From the NCBI RefSeq assembly GCF_004340785.1, contig NZ_SLXS01000001.1, positions 496,001 through 560,000 of the forward strand: 64,000 nt of DNA, in the 5' to 3' direction. The notes beneath the pieces were generated by a model. It was not told the DNA's origin. It was given only the letters and a program-made list of their open reading frames with translations, and did no database searches. Source of the DNA: Tumebacillus sp. BK434. GTDB taxonomy: Bacteria; Bacillota; Bacilli; Tumebacillales; Tumebacillaceae. The translations under genes were made by a program, and so were the position numbers. Positions 33,715-46,000 of this stretch are shown here, one piece after another (the first letter of the stretch is position 1; each line of letters opens with the position of its first letter).

Positions 33715-36700
33715 GTTCGAACATCAAACAACTGGATCAAATGACGCCGGAAGAAAAGAGAGCGATGCTGGCACAGTTGATGCAAAAGAAAAACGGCGAT
33801 GTGAAAACCGCCCCGGTCTCTTTTGCTCAACAGCGCTTGTGGTTTGTCGAGCAGCTGTACCAAGGCAGCCCGATGAACAACGTTCCGCTGGTGCTCCGCC
33901 TGCGCGGCTTCCTCGATCTGGAGGCGTTGGAATGGTCGTTGCATGAAATTGTGAAGAGGCAGGCGGTGTTCCGCACCACGTTTGCTGCCGTCGAAGGTCG
34001 GCCCGTCCAGCGGATTCATCCGCCCAAACCGTTTGCCCTGCCGCTGATCGACTTGAGGGGTCTGCCCGAGGGGGAGCGGGAGGCGGAAGCGGAGCGACTG
34101 ATGACCGAAGAGGCGGCGCGCACCTTCGACCTCGGCCGCGACCTGCTGTTGCGCGCTGCGGTCATTCGTGTGGAGGACGAGGAGCACCGGCTGATGCTGA
34201 CCATGCATCACATCGCCACTGACGGCTGGTCGCGCGGGGTGCTGTTGAAGGAACTGATCCACTTTTACCGGGCCAGAACGCAAGGGGTAGAGGTGCAGTT
34301 GCCGGAGCTTGAGGTCGGCTACGTCGATTATGCGGTCTGGCAGCGCGATCATTTAAAAGACGAGTACCTGCACGGCCTGCTCGGGTATTGGAAGGATCAT
34401 CTCGCCGGTGCTCCGGCCCTGCTCGACCTGCCGCTCGACCGCCCCCGTCCCGGCAAAGAGAGCTTTGCCGGCGGTCAGGTGCGGATGCAGGGTTCTGCCG
34501 ACCTCCTGCAGCGGCTGAAGGAGCTGAGCCGCAGGGAAGAAGCAACGCTGTTCATGACGCTGCTCGCAGCCTACTACACGCTGCTCTGCCGCTACAACCG
34601 GCAGGAGAGCATCGTGATCGGCACACCGGTCGCCAACCGCACCCGACATGAGCAAGAAGGGCTGATCGGCTTTTTTGTCAACATGCTGCCGCTGCACCTC
34701 GATCTGTCGGGCGACCCGACCTTTTGCGAGCTGTTGCAGCGCATGAAAAAGGCGGCGCTCGGTGCGTTTGCGCATCAAGACCTTCCGTTTGAGCGGCTGG
34801 TCGACGAGCTGGATGTCGAGCGCAGCCTGAACCAGTCTCCGCTGTTTCAGACCACGTTCACGCTGCAAAACGCGCCGTCCACAGCACTGGAACTGCCCGG
34901 CTTGGTGCTGGACGTGTTCGAGCAGACCAACGGCACCGCCAAATTTGACCTCTCTCTGTTTCTGTGGGAAGCGGACGGGGGACTGGCCGGCGGATTTGAA
35001 TACAAGACCGACCTGTTTGAGGAGGGCACGGTCGAGCGGTTGTCCCGTCATTATATGACGCTGTTGGAAAGCATCGTCAACGCGCCGGACAGCAGAATCT
35101 CGGAGCTTCCGATCATGTCGGCACAAGAGCGAGCGCACCTGGTGCAGTTGGGTGAAACGGAGACGGTATCGGCGCGCGACGAGCTGCTGCATCAACTGTT
35201 TGAAGAGCAGGTGCTGCGCACCCCCGATCATCCGGCACTCGTGTTCGAAGGCCGGACGATGTCCTACCGCGAGCTGAACGAACGGGCGAACCGAGTGGCT
35301 CATCACCTCAAAGCGCAGGGGCTGGGCCGCGGTCAACTGGCCGCCATCTTCATGGAACGCTCTTTTGAGATGGTGGTAGCGGTGTTCGGCGTGTTGAAAT
35401 CGGGCGCGGCGTATCTTCCTCTCGATCCCGATTACCCGGCGGAGCGTCTGCAGTTCATGCTGGATGACTCCGCAGCCCGCTTTGTGTTGACGATGGAAAG
35501 GCTGGCCGGGAACATACCTGCAAACCGCGCCAATTTGCTCTGTCTGGACCGCGACTGGGCGGAGATTGCCCGCTCGAACGCCGACAATCCCCAGGGTGGG
35601 GCGCTGCCTTCCGATCCGGCGTACGTCATTTACACGTCGGGCTCCACCGGCCGTCCAAAAGGTGTCGTCACTGCGCATCGGGGCATCTGCAACACGATCC
35701 GCTGGTACCATGATGATTTCCCGATGACGACGGAGGATGCACAGGTGCTGAAGTCGCCGTTTAGCTTCGACGCTTCTGTGACGGAGTTTTTCGTTCCGCT
35801 GTCTTTAGGCGCGCGCATCGTCATCGCCCGTCAAGGCGCGCATCGCGACCCCGGCTATCTGGCCGGCTTGATGGCTCATGAGCGGGTGACGGTGGTACAG
35901 GTGGTGCCGACCCAGTTGCAAGTGCTGCTCGATGAGCCGCGATTTGCCGAGTGCGTGCACCTGCGTCAGGTCTACTGCGGGGCGGAGCTGTTGACAACCA
36001 GCCTGCTGGAGCGGTTTCATGCCGCATCGAAAGCCGATTTGATCAACATGTACGGGCCGACTGAAGTATCGGTCGAATGCACCTATTGGCTTTGCGAGCG
36101 CGGCGATGGGCGCCACGCCATCCCGATCGGACGTCCGATTCCGCGCATGCAGCTCTACGTGTTGGATGAGCGCATGGAACCTGTGCCGATGGGAGCGGTC
36201 GGCGAGATTTACATCGGTGGGATCGGGGTTGGTCTCGGCTATCTAAACCGGCCGGAAATGACGGCGGAGCGCTTCCTGCATAGTCCTTTTGCCGCCGCCG
36301 GAAGCGGGGAGCGGCTCTACAAGACGGGCGACTTGGCGCGCTGGAATGCGGAAGGGGCGCTGGAGATCATCGGTCGCGCCGACCATCAGGTGAAAATTCG
36401 CGGGCACCGCGTCGAATTGAGCGAGATTGAAAATCTGGTCCATGAGGCGGACGGCGTGCGCAACGCGGTCGCTCTGGCGAGGGAAGTGGAAGGCGACACG
36501 AGGCTGATCGTCTATATCACGCTCGACAAGAGCATCGCCAATCCGTTCGAAGCAGAAGCGCCGGGCAGAGAGACGCCGGCTCGCCAATTTGCTTTGTCCC
36601 TGCAGCAGCGTTTCAAAGAGCTGCTCCCAGCCTTTATGGTTCCTTCCGCGGTGATCCCACTCGAGGAGATGCCGCTGTTGCCGAGCGGAAAAATCAACCA

Positions 36701-37100
36701 TAAGCTGCTGCCGGAACCGAAGATCGAGCGCAACACGCACATTGAATTTGTCGTGCCGCAAAGCGAATCGGAGGTCTTGATCGCCGCGATCTGGCGTGAA
36801 GTGTTGAAGGTTGACAAGGTGGGCCTGCATGATAACTTTTTTGATCTGGGCGGGCATTCCCTGTTGGTGATCCAAGTGCACACCAAGCTGTGCCGAGAAT
36901 TGAACAGGGACATCGCGCTGGTCGAGATGTTTCAGCACCCGACCGTCTATGCGCTGGCCAAACTGCTGAGCGCTCCGGAAAATCACGACAGCCGTGACAG
37001 CCTGTCCATGCAACAGGCGGAACTGGCGGCGGAAGCGCGGAGCGACGCGATGCAGCGGCGCAAAGATGCCCGGCAGCAACGCCGCGATGCCAGACAATAA
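33711..37100 (+). CDS. Single-module NRPS, C-A-PCP
   Basis: 1,129 aa, translationally coupled to the preceding NRPS through an ATGA overlap. A short N-terminal helix (TPEEKRAMLAQLMQKK) looks like a docking segment. The C domain has MHHIATDGWS (~166). The A domain (TSGSTG ~642) reads DAT-Q-YG-M-VE, which matches no substrate I know. PCP GGHSLL lies near 1048. The C-terminus is a highly basic, Arg/Gln-rich helix (RRKDARQQRRDARQ). It should add one amino acid between the four-module NRPS and the PKS that starts 12 bp downstream. The basic tail is a candidate docking partner for the PKS. Confidence 0.94.
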   Translation: MSSNIKQLDQMTPEEKRAMLAQLMQKKNGDVKTAPVSFAQQRLWFVEQLYQGSPMNNVPLVLRLRGFLDLEALEWSLHEIVKRQAVFRTTFAAVEGRPVQRIHPPKPFALPLIDLRGLPEGEREAEAERLMTEEAARTFDLGRDLLLRAAVIRVEDEEHRLMLTMHHIATDGWSRGVLLKELIHFYRARTQGVEVQLPELEVGYVDYAVWQRDHLKDEYLHGLLGYWKDHLAGAPALLDLPLDRPRPGKESFAGGQVRMQGSADLLQRLKELSRREEATLFMTLLAAYYTLLCRYNRQESIVIGTPVANRTRHEQEGLIGFFVNMLPLHLDLSGDPTFCELLQRMKKAALGAFAHQDLPFERLVDELDVERSLNQSPLFQTTFTLQNAPSTALELPGLVLDVFEQTNGTAKFDLSLFLWEADGGLAGGFEYKTDLFEEGTVERLSRHYMTLLESIVNAPDSRISELPIMSAQERAHLVQLGETETVSARDELLHQLFEEQVLRTPDHPALVFEGRTMSYRELNERANRVAHHLKAQGLGRGQLAAIFMERSFEMVVAVFGVLKSGAAYLPLDPDYPAERLQFMLDDSAARFVLTMERLAGNIPANRANLLCLDRDWAEIARSNADNPQGGALPSDPAYVIYTSGSTGRPKGVVTAHRGICNTIRWYHDDFPMTTEDAQVLKSPFSFDASVTEFFVPLSLGARIVIARQGAHRDPGYLAGLMAHERVTVVQVVPTQLQVLLDEPRFAECVHLRQVYCGAELLTTSLLERFHAASKADLINMYGPTEVSVECTYWLCERGDGRHAIPIGRPIPRMQLYVLDERMEPVPMGAVGEIYIGGIGVGLGYLNRPEMTAERFLHSPFAAAGSGERLYKTGDLARWNAEGALEIIGRADHQVKIRGHRVELSEIENLVHEADGVRNAVALAREVEGDTRLIVYITLDKSIANPFEAEAPGRETPARQFALSLQQRFKELLPAFMVPSAVIPLEEMPLLPSGKINHKLLPEPKIERNTHIEFVVPQSESEVLIAAIWREVLKVDKVGLHDNFFDLGGHSLLVIQVHTKLCRELNRDIALVEMFQHPTVYALAKLLSAPENHDSRDSLSMQQAELAAEARSDAMQRRKDARQQRRDARQ

Positions 37101-37112
37101 GGAGGAGCCGGT

Positions 37113-40043
37113 ATGAATCAGTTTCATGGCCATGAGATTGCTGTCATCGGGATGACCGGACGGTTTCCCAGAGCGAAAGACATCGAACAATTTTGGGACA
37201 ATTTAAAACACGGCAATGAATCGATCTCTTTTTTTAGCAGAGAAGAGTTGCTGGCTGCCGGCATCGCGGCGGAGCAAGTCGACGATCCGAACTACGTGCC
37301 CGCCAAAGGGATGGTCGACGGCGCGGACATGTTTGACGCCGCTTTTTTCGGGTTCTCCAAGCGGGAGGCGGAAGTGACCGACCCGCAGCAGCGCCTGTTT
37401 CTGGAATGCTCGCATGAGGCGTTGGAACATGCCGGGTACGACCCGGAGCAGTACAGAGGCCGCATCGGCGTCTATGGCGGTTCCAACCTGAGCACTTATC
37501 TGTACTTTAACCTGTTTCCGAACCAAGAGATCATCAATGCGGTAGGTCTGACCAGCGTGGTGATGGGCAATGACAAAGACCACCTGGCCACCCGTGTTTC
37601 CTATAAGCTCAATCTGACCGGCCCCAGCGTCTCCGTGCAGACAGCCTGTTCGACGTCGCTGGTGGCGATACATACGGCTTGTCAGGCGATCATCAGCGGC
37701 GAGTGCGACATCGCCTTGGCGGGCGGCGTCTCCATCGGTGTGCCGCAGATTTCCGGCTATCAGTACCAGGAAGGCTCGATCGCGTCCCCTGATGGGCATT
37801 GCCGGGCCTTCGATGCCCGTTCGGGGGGCACCGTGAGCAGCAGCGGCGTCGGGGTCGTGGTGCTAAAGCTGCTCGAAGACGCGCTGGCCGACGGCGACAC
37901 GATCCACGCTGTGATCCGCGGTTCGGCGATCAACAACGACGGTGCCAATAAAATTGGCTACACCGCCCCCAGCCCGGAAGGCCAGGCTGCGGCGATCAGC
38001 GAAGCGATGGCGGTGGCCAAAGTGCCAGCCGACTCGATCTCCTACGTCGAAGCGCACGGCACCGCCACCAACCTCGGCGATCCGATTGAAATCCTCGGCC
38101 TGACCAAAGCGTTCCGCACCCGGACAGAAGCCAAAGGATTTTGCGCGATCGGTTCGGTCAAGACGAACGTCGGGCATCTCGATGCGGCGGCCGGCGTGAC
38201 CGGGCTGATCAAGACGGTGCTGTCGCTCAAGCATCAAATGCTGCCGCCGTCCCTTCATTTTGAGTTGCCAAACCCGAAGATCGATTTTGTCAACAGCCCG
38301 TTTTACGTAAATGACAAACTGTGTCCGTGGCTGAGCGAAAAAGGGCCGCGTCGAGCTGGTGTCAGTTCCTTTGGAATGGGAGGCACCAACGCGCATGCGA
38401 TCCTCGAAGAGGCGCCGGCAAGCGTTCCCTCAGGCTCTTCGCGCGGTCTGCAGCTCCTGATGCTGTCGGCGAAGACGGGCACAGCGCTGGAAGCGGTGAC
38501 CGAACGCCTGCTCCGGCACTTCGAACAGCACCCGCAAGTCTCGCTGGCCGATACCGCCTACACGCTGCAGGTGGGGCGCGCCTCTCACCCTTTTCGACGT
38601 CTCGTGCTCTGCCGCGATGTCGAAGAGGCCAAGCGAATGCTCCGCGATCGCCCTTCCGAACGCGTCATGAATGGTGTGGCCGATACGGCGCGCCGTCCGG
38701 TGGTGCTTCTGTTCTCAGGCAGCGGTGCTGAAGAGCTGCGGCGCACAGCACAGGAGCTGTATGCGTCCGAAGCGGCGTTTCGCCAACAGCTCGACAGGCT
38801 GCGGGAGGTATTCCTTGCTGTGACCGGACAGAACCTTGATCTCGCGCTGTCCGCCTCGCAACAGCAGACGGAGGACGCCGTCTTGTTCGTTCTCGAATAC
38901 GCGCTGGCGAAGCTCTGGCTGGACTGGGGGCTGCAGCCGGAAGCGCTGATCGGGCACGGCGTAGGCAGCTTTGTCTCGGCGGCTCTGGCACAAGTGTTGA
39001 CCGTACAGGATGCCTTGGTTTTGGTGACAGAACGGGCGCGGCTGCTCGGAGCGCTGCCGCAGGCGGCCGCGCTGGAAGTGCCGCTTTCGGCAGCCGAACT
39101 GACGCCGGTGCTCGGCAGTGAGTTGTCGGTGGTCGAAGAGGCGGGCCCGCACCGCACGATCATCGCCGGCCCGCAAGCGGCAATCGAGGAATTTCAGCGC
39201 GATCTGGCCGACTTCAATGTCAGCTGCACGGTGGTCACCGCACGCTTTACGCTTCCATCCACCATTACGGAAGCGACAGTCGGCGCTTTTTTGGAAAAAT
39301 TGCAGATGGTGCGCCTGCACGAGCCACAGTTGCCTGTGCTGTGCTCGACGATGCGTGACTGGTTGAGCGTGGAGCAGGCGACCGATGCCCGCTTCTGGGC
39401 GGAGCAGCTGCGAACCCCCGTGTCGTTCGCTGACGGTTTGCAGGCCTGGGCTAAGAAATCGGCGCATCTCTACCTGGAAATCGGCACGGCGGGCTTCCTT
39501 GGCGAGCAGGTCCGTAGCATGCTGCCGGCCGAGCAGGTCGGTGCTCTCTGGACGAATGTCCGCGTTGTGGATGCGCCATGGACAGCGGCCGAGCACCTGC
39601 AGGTGATCTGGGGCGAGATCTGGCTGCAAGGCGGCGAGGTCGACGGCACGGGTTACCACAGAGGGGAAGCGCGCCGCCGAATTCCACTGCCAACCTACCC
39701 GTTCGAACGCCAGTCCTACTGGGTTGAGCAAAACGTGCAGCCGTTCACGGCAGGCGTCAGCGCGAAAAGAACGGACGAGGAAGTGCTTTTGGACACAGAC
39801 AATGAGATCGAGCTGAACATTGCGAAAATCTGGTCGGAGTTGCTCGGCATCAAGCAAGTGACGGTAGATGACGACTTCTACCAACTGGGCGGAGACTCGC
39901 TCTTGTCGATCCAGATGATCGCAAGGATTAAAAAACTGTACCCGGTCGAACTCGACATGCGGCAGTTAGTCGAAGCGACGACGATCGGCGAATATGCCGA
40001 AATTGTGGAATTGGCCCTCATCGAAGAACTCGAGCGGCTTTAA
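37113..40043 (+). CDS. PKS module KS-AT(inactive)-ACP
   Basis: 976 aa, with GGAGGAG before the ATG. The KS is intact: Cys179 in TACSTSL, His315 in EAHGTAT and His355 in NVGHL. The AT region (~530-830) has the right length and ends in an LPTYPF linker, but the nucleophile motif reads GHGVGS. Gly616 (codon GGC) replaces the Ser that AGC would give. The HAFHS region is replaced by ARFTLPS, and the usual FPGQG is FSGSG. The AT therefore looks dead. The ACP (LGGDSLL ~926) is normal. No KR, DH or ER is present, so an unreduced beta-keto extension is expected if an extender is loaded. Loading would have to come from another AT, for example the intact one at 50946. Confidence 0.93.
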   Translation: MNQFHGHEIAVIGMTGRFPRAKDIEQFWDNLKHGNESISFFSREELLAAGIAAEQVDDPNYVPAKGMVDGADMFDAAFFGFSKREAEVTDPQQRLFLECSHEALEHAGYDPEQYRGRIGVYGGSNLSTYLYFNLFPNQEIINAVGLTSVVMGNDKDHLATRVSYKLNLTGPSVSVQTACSTSLVAIHTACQAIISGECDIALAGGVSIGVPQISGYQYQEGSIASPDGHCRAFDARSGGTVSSSGVGVVVLKLLEDALADGDTIHAVIRGSAINNDGANKIGYTAPSPEGQAAAISEAMAVAKVPADSISYVEAHGTATNLGDPIEILGLTKAFRTRTEAKGFCAIGSVKTNVGHLDAAAGVTGLIKTVLSLKHQMLPPSLHFELPNPKIDFVNSPFYVNDKLCPWLSEKGPRRAGVSSFGMGGTNAHAILEEAPASVPSGSSRGLQLLMLSAKTGTALEAVTERLLRHFEQHPQVSLADTAYTLQVGRASHPFRRLVLCRDVEEAKRMLRDRPSERVMNGVADTARRPVVLLFSGSGAEELRRTAQELYASEAAFRQQLDRLREVFLAVTGQNLDLALSASQQQTEDAVLFVLEYALAKLWLDWGLQPEALIGHGVGSFVSAALAQVLTVQDALVLVTERARLLGALPQAAALEVPLSAAELTPVLGSELSVVEEAGPHRTIIAGPQAAIEEFQRDLADFNVSCTVVTARFTLPSTITEATVGAFLEKLQMVRLHEPQLPVLCSTMRDWLSVEQATDARFWAEQLRTPVSFADGLQAWAKKSAHLYLEIGTAGFLGEQVRSMLPAEQVGALWTNVRVVDAPWTAAEHLQVIWGEIWLQGGEVDGTGYHRGEARRRIPLPTYPFERQSYWVEQNVQPFTAGVSAKRTDEEVLLDTDNEIELNIAKIWSELLGIKQVTVDDDFYQLGGDSLLSIQMIARIKKLYPVELDMRQLVEATTIGEYAEIVELALIEELERL

Positions 40044-40071
40044 CAACGGAGAGAGAGGAGGAGGTTCTTAT

Positions 40072-43000
40072 ATGTCTGCCAATCGTTTAAAAGATCGCCT
40101 GTCGAGTCTGACCCCGGAAAAAAGAGCACTCCTTGAACAGCTGAAAAAAGGCGGCTTCCAAGAGACTTCGGAGAGTGACGTCATCCGTCCCCGCGACGAG
40201 CAGGGTCAGGCTCCGCTTTCCTTTGCCCAGCAGCGGCTGTGGTTTCTCGACAAGCTGTTGCCCAATCGCAGCGCCTACAACATTCCAGGCGGCATCCGGC
40301 TGAAAGGCAACGTCAAAATAGAAGCATTGGGAAAAAGTTTCGAAGAGATCCTCCGTCGCCATGAAGTGCTGCGCACCCGCTATGCGACTGTGAACGATAT
40401 GCCGGTGCAGATCATCGAACCCGCAGGTCCCTATCATCTCGAAGTGGTTGATGTGCGCGAATTGCAGGGCGCGGCCCGGGATGCGGAGATCGACCGCTTG
40501 TATCAGGCGGTCAACAAAGGAGTTTTCTCGCTGGAAGAAAGCCCGTTTCTGCGCGCCCAACTGATTCAAACGGCCGACGATGAATATGTGCTGGCACTTT
40601 GTGTGCACCACATCGCTTTCGACGGCTGGTCGTCCGGTCTGCTGTTCAAAGAGCTGGCCGCTTTGTACCACAGCAATGTCCACGGGCTGCAGTCCACACT
40701 GCCGGAGCTGTCGATCCAATATGCCGATTATGCGCTTTGGCAGCGCAAGTGGCTGCAAGGAAAAGTGCTGCAGAACCAGCTCTCCTACTGGAAAGAGCAG
40801 TTTCAAGGCGCGCCGACACTGTTGCCGCTGCCGACCAATTTTCCTCGCCCGGCGGTGCAGTCCTACCAAGGGACGAGAACTTCGCTCGTGCTGCCATCGG
40901 AAATGGCGGTGCGGGTGAATGAGCTGTCCAAGCAGCTTGGGGTCACCCCGTTCATGACCTGGCTCTCCGTCCTCTACACGCTGTTGATGCGCTACAGTGG
41001 AGAGCAGGACATCATCATCGGCACACCGATCGCCGGTCGCAACCGCATCGAGCTGGAAAACTTGATCGGCTTTTTCGCTAATACGCTGGCGCTGCGCATC
41101 AACCCTGCCGAAGCGGTCAGCTTTGCTGATTTGCTGCGCCACGTGCGCACAGTTGCGCAAGGTGCTTACTCACATCAAGATCTGCCGTTTGACCGCCTGG
41201 TAGAAGAGCTGCAGCCGGACCGCGACCTCAGCCATCATCCGCTGTTCCAGGTCATGTTCGCGTACCACAACTATGAAAATCCGGATCTGGTGCTGGAAGA
41301 TGTCGTGCTGACGCCGACCGAGATCGACAGCAACACGACCAAATTCGACCTGTGGTTCTCCATGACTGAACACGCGGACGGCGTGTTCATCACGTTAGAA
41401 TACAACACCGACATCTTCGAGGCGGAGACGATCGAGCGTCTGAAAGGCCATTTCCAAGTGCTGGCCGAAGCCGCCCTGCAACAGCCGGAACGGCCGATTG
41501 CCAATCTTGAGCTGCTCACCGATGCGGAGCGTAAGCAACTGCTCGTCGAGTGGAACCGTACCGCCGTGGAGTACCCGCGCTTCGACAGCCTGCATCAGCT
41601 GGTCGAAGAGCAGGTCGAGCGAACGCCCGACGCCATCGCCTGTGTGTTCGAAGGCCGCGAGCTGACCTATCGCGAACTGAACACCCAAGCGAACCGACTG
41701 GCTCATCATCTTCGCTCGCTGCAGGTAACGGCCGACACGGTGGTCGGGATCTGTGCCGAGCGCTCCTTGGAAATGGTGATCGGGCTGGTAGCGGTCTTGA
41801 AAGCGGGCGGCGCGTATCTGCCGCTTGATCCGGGCTATCCGCAAGAGCGTCTTGCCTTCATGATCGAAGACGCCAACCTGAACATCATGCTCACCCAACA
41901 GCATCTGGCGGATGAACTGCCGCAGCATGACGCGCACGTCATCCACCTCGACGAACTTGACACCTTGCTCGCCGGACAAAGCGGGCAGAACCTGCCAAAC
42001 ATCGTCGCTCCGGACAATCTAGCCTATGTGATCTATACGTCCGGCTCAACCGGCAAGCCGAAAGGGGTGATGGTGTCGCATCGCGGTGTGATCAACCGCC
42101 TGCAGTGGATGCAGGCCGAGTATCGCCTCGATCAAAAGGACGCCGTCTTGCAAAAAACGCCGTTCAGCTTTGACGTTTCGGTCTGGGAGTTCTTCTGGCC
42201 GCTGATCACGGGCGCCAAACTGGTCGTCGCTCGTCCGGACGGCCACCGGGACAGCGTGTATCTGGTGCGTTTGATCGCCGAGCAGCAGATCACGACGCTG
42301 CATTTTGTACCTTCGTTGCTTCAAGTTTTCCTCGAAGAAAAAGACCTGTCCGCCTGCAAGAGTGTCAAGCGGGTCATCTGCAGCGGGGAGGCGCTGTCTT
42401 ATGAGCTGCAAGAGCGTTTCTTCTCGCGGATGTCGGCGGAGCTGCACAATCTGTACGGCCCGACAGAAGCGTCGATCGACGTCACCTATTGGGCGTGCTG
42501 TACGGACAGCAGACGCCGCTCGGTGCCGATCGGGCGTCCTGTCGCCAACACGCAGCTCTATGTGCTGGATGAGCATCTGCAGCCGGTGCCGATCGGAGTG
42601 CCGGGTGAGCTGCACATCGGCGGCGTCCAAGTGGCGCGCGGCTACTTGAACCGCCCGGAATTGGTCGCTGAGAAATTTATTGCCGATCCGTTTTCCGGCG
42701 ACTCTGGTGCCCGTCTCTACAAGACGGGCGACCTGGCTCGCTACCTGCTGGACGGCACGATCGAATATCTTGGCCGCATCGACCATCAGGTCAAGTTGCG
42801 CGGCCTGCGCATCGAGCTCGGCGAGATCGAGGCGGTGATCGCGCAGCACGAAGCGGTGCGCGAGGCGGTGGTGATGGTGCGCGAAACTGACAAAGAGGAT
42901 CAGCGTCTGATCGCCTATGTCACGCGAAACTCCGATTATCAGGCAGCAGAGGCGCCCGTCCAGGAAAGCTCACTCAAAGCAGAGCAAGTTGCAAACTGGC

Positions 43001-46000
43001 AGCTCGTATTTGACGAGACCTACAGCCAGACGACAGGCGAGGACGAATCGGAATTCAACATGGTCGGCTGGAACAGCTCCTACACGGGCGAACCATTAAG
43101 CCGCGACGAGATGAAAGAGTTTGTCGGCAGTACCGTCAACCGGATTTTGGAACAACGGCCGCGCCGGGTGATCGAAATCGGCTGCGGTACCGGGCTGTTG
43201 CTGTTCCCGATCGCGCCGCACGTCGAGCAGTACCTTGGCACCGACTTCTCTGCTGTCGGCTTGAACTTCATCCGGCAGCGTTTGGCGCGGATGGAGTGCA
43301 CACTGCCTGTCTCCTTGGAGCAGCTTTCCGCCGACCAACTGACGGAGCTGGAAGCCGGTTCGTTCGACACGCTGGTCATCAACTCGGTCGTGCAGTACTT
43401 CCCGGGTGTCGACTATCTGCTTCGCTTCCTCGACGGCGCCATGCGCCTGATCGCCCCGGGCGGCCGTATCTTCCTCGGCGACATCCGAAGCCTCCCGCTG
43501 CTCGAAGCGTTCCATACTTCGGTTCAGCTGCAGAAAGCGGCCGATGAGATGACAGTTGAGCAGTTGCGGATGCTGGTGCAAAAAATGCTGGCCGAAGACG
43601 AGGAGCTGAACCTCGACCCGGCGTTTTTCGATGCGCTGCTTCGCGTATACCCACAGCTGTCCGGTGTGGAAGTGCTGCTCAAGCGAGGACGTCACCACAA
43701 CGAGCTGAACCAGTTCCGCTATGACGTGATTCTCCGCGTAGGTGAAGGGACACAGGCACAGGATACGCTGTGGCTGGATTGGGAGGCCGACGGCTGGAAC
43801 GTCAGCCTGCTCGAACAGGCGCTGCAGGAATCGGCGCCGGACCAATTGGGTATGCGCGGAGTCCCGAATGCCCGGCTGGAAATGGAGCGCCGGGCGCTGA
43901 CGCTGTTGCCGAGGTTCGACGGCAGCAAGACGGTCGACGAACTGCGCCGGGTGATCGACGAACAGGTGGTTCCTTCCGCTGTCGATCCGGAATCGCTGTG
44001 GCAGCTCGCCGAAGCGTGCGGCTACGGGCTTGAGATCATGCCGAATGCCGTTCAGCCTGCGGCCTTCGATGTGCGGTTCACGAAGCGGGGGAGCGCCGCG
44101 CCGCAGCTTGTTTTCGAAGCGGCCGCCACGCGGGAGCCTGCTGCTCCTGCCGATTTCCGACAGTATGCGAACAACCCGCTGCACGCCAAGATCTCCCGCC
44201 AACTGCTGCCGGAGTTAAAAGCGTATGCCAAAGGGAGGCTGCCCGACTTCATGGTGCCGACCCACTATGTGCTGCTGGAGACGCTGCCGCTTTCTTCGAA
44301 CGGCAAAGTTGACCGCAAAGCGTTGCCGATGCCGGTGCTGACGCGGTCCGATACTGCGGTTGCCTACGAAGCGCCGCGAAACGAGATCGAGCAGACGCTG
44401 GTGCAGATCTGGGAAGACGTGCTGGGGGCGGAGCAGATCGGCATTCGTCAGAACTTCTTTGAGATCGGCGGCGACTCGATCAAAAGCATTCTCGTCATCT
44501 CCCGCGCCTACCGCGCCGGTCTGGAACTGACGCCGCAACAGCTCTTCCGCAACCAGACGGTCGCCGATCTGGCCACGGAGGCCGTCGTGCTGGAACAGGC
44601 GCAGGAGTCGGTAGCGACGGAGGATACGTCGTACGACTATCCGCTGGTCAAGCTCAACCGATGTGACCTGCACGAGGCGGTCGGAGCGGAGCTGGTCATC
44701 GAGGACGTGTATCCGCTGTCGCCGATGCAGCAGCACATGTTCGAAGAGCTCCATGCCAATCCGGAGCCCGGTCTGTTCTTTGTACACCGCTTTGGCGTGA
44801 TGCAAGGGGAACTGCGGCCGGATCTGCTGGCTCAAGCCTGGCAGATCACGGTGGACCGGCATGCCCACCTGCGCTCGCAGATCGCCTGGGAAGGGCTCGA
44901 GCAGCCGGTGCAAGTGGTGGCGAAGCACGCCGAGGTCGACTTTGAATACTTGGATTGGCGCCATCTCAGCGCGGAGGAACAGGAGGCCGGGATGCAGCGC
45001 TATCTGGAAGACAAGTGGAACCAGTGCATGGACTACTTAAAGCGGCAAACCCCGTGGTCGATGCTGTTCGTTCGAATCGGGGAAGACATGTACCGCGGAG
45101 TCTGGAGCAACTCCTACTTGTTCATGGACGGCTGGAGCTACACGATCCTGAACAACGAGGCGTTTAACAACTACAGCGCGCTGTGCGCAGGCAAGCCGAC
45201 CGAAGTATCGGAGGGGCGCCCCTACCTCGAATACGCCGTTTGGCGCATGAATCGCGACCTGACCCCGGCCCAAGCGTACTGGGTGGAACATCTCAACGGC
45301 TACACCGAGCCGGTGCCGTTTGCGGAAAGCATCCCGGGCAACCGGATCGGCAGCGAGGAAGGGTTCGGCCGTCAACAGCAGTTCCTGTCGCTTGCGACCA
45401 CTGAGCAGTTGCACCGTATGGCGCGCTCGCACAAAGTGACGGTCAACGTGCTGATCCAAACGGCATGGGCGCTGTTGCAAAGCCATTACAGCGGCAACCG
45501 CGACATCGTGTACGGCGTTGTCTCATCCGGACGTCAGCCTGCTTTTGCAGGCATCGAGACGGTCGTGGGTCAGCTGATGAACATGCTGCCGCTGCGCATC
45601 GTGATCGATGAGCAGCAGTCGGTGCAGGAACTGTTGCAGCACGTGCAGGAAAGCCAGCTTACATTGTCCCAGTTCGACATTACGCCTCAGCAGAAGATTC
45701 GCGAGTGGATCAACTGGCCGCATGAACGGCGCATGTACCAAAACTTTATGGTCTTCCAAAACCTGGGCTCCTTCGCCTCCACGCTGGACGGCTTCATGAA
45801 TGACCATGAGATCTACGGCTTGTCCTCTCCGCCGCAGAAGAACGATTTCATCGCTCGCATGGAGCATCCGCTGCGCTTTGACGTGTTTATTGGAAAGCAG
45901 ATCGAACTTCACATGTCGTATTACCGCCAGTACCTGACCGATGCCACCATCACCCGCGTGATCGGCGATCTCGAAGCGATGATCGAGCGCATGACGGCCG

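Noticed and set aside
39994-40071. Upstream in-frame extension of the C-A-MT-PCP-C protein
   Set aside because: It overlaps the end of the PKS gene, and a strong GAGGAGG site supports ATG 40072.
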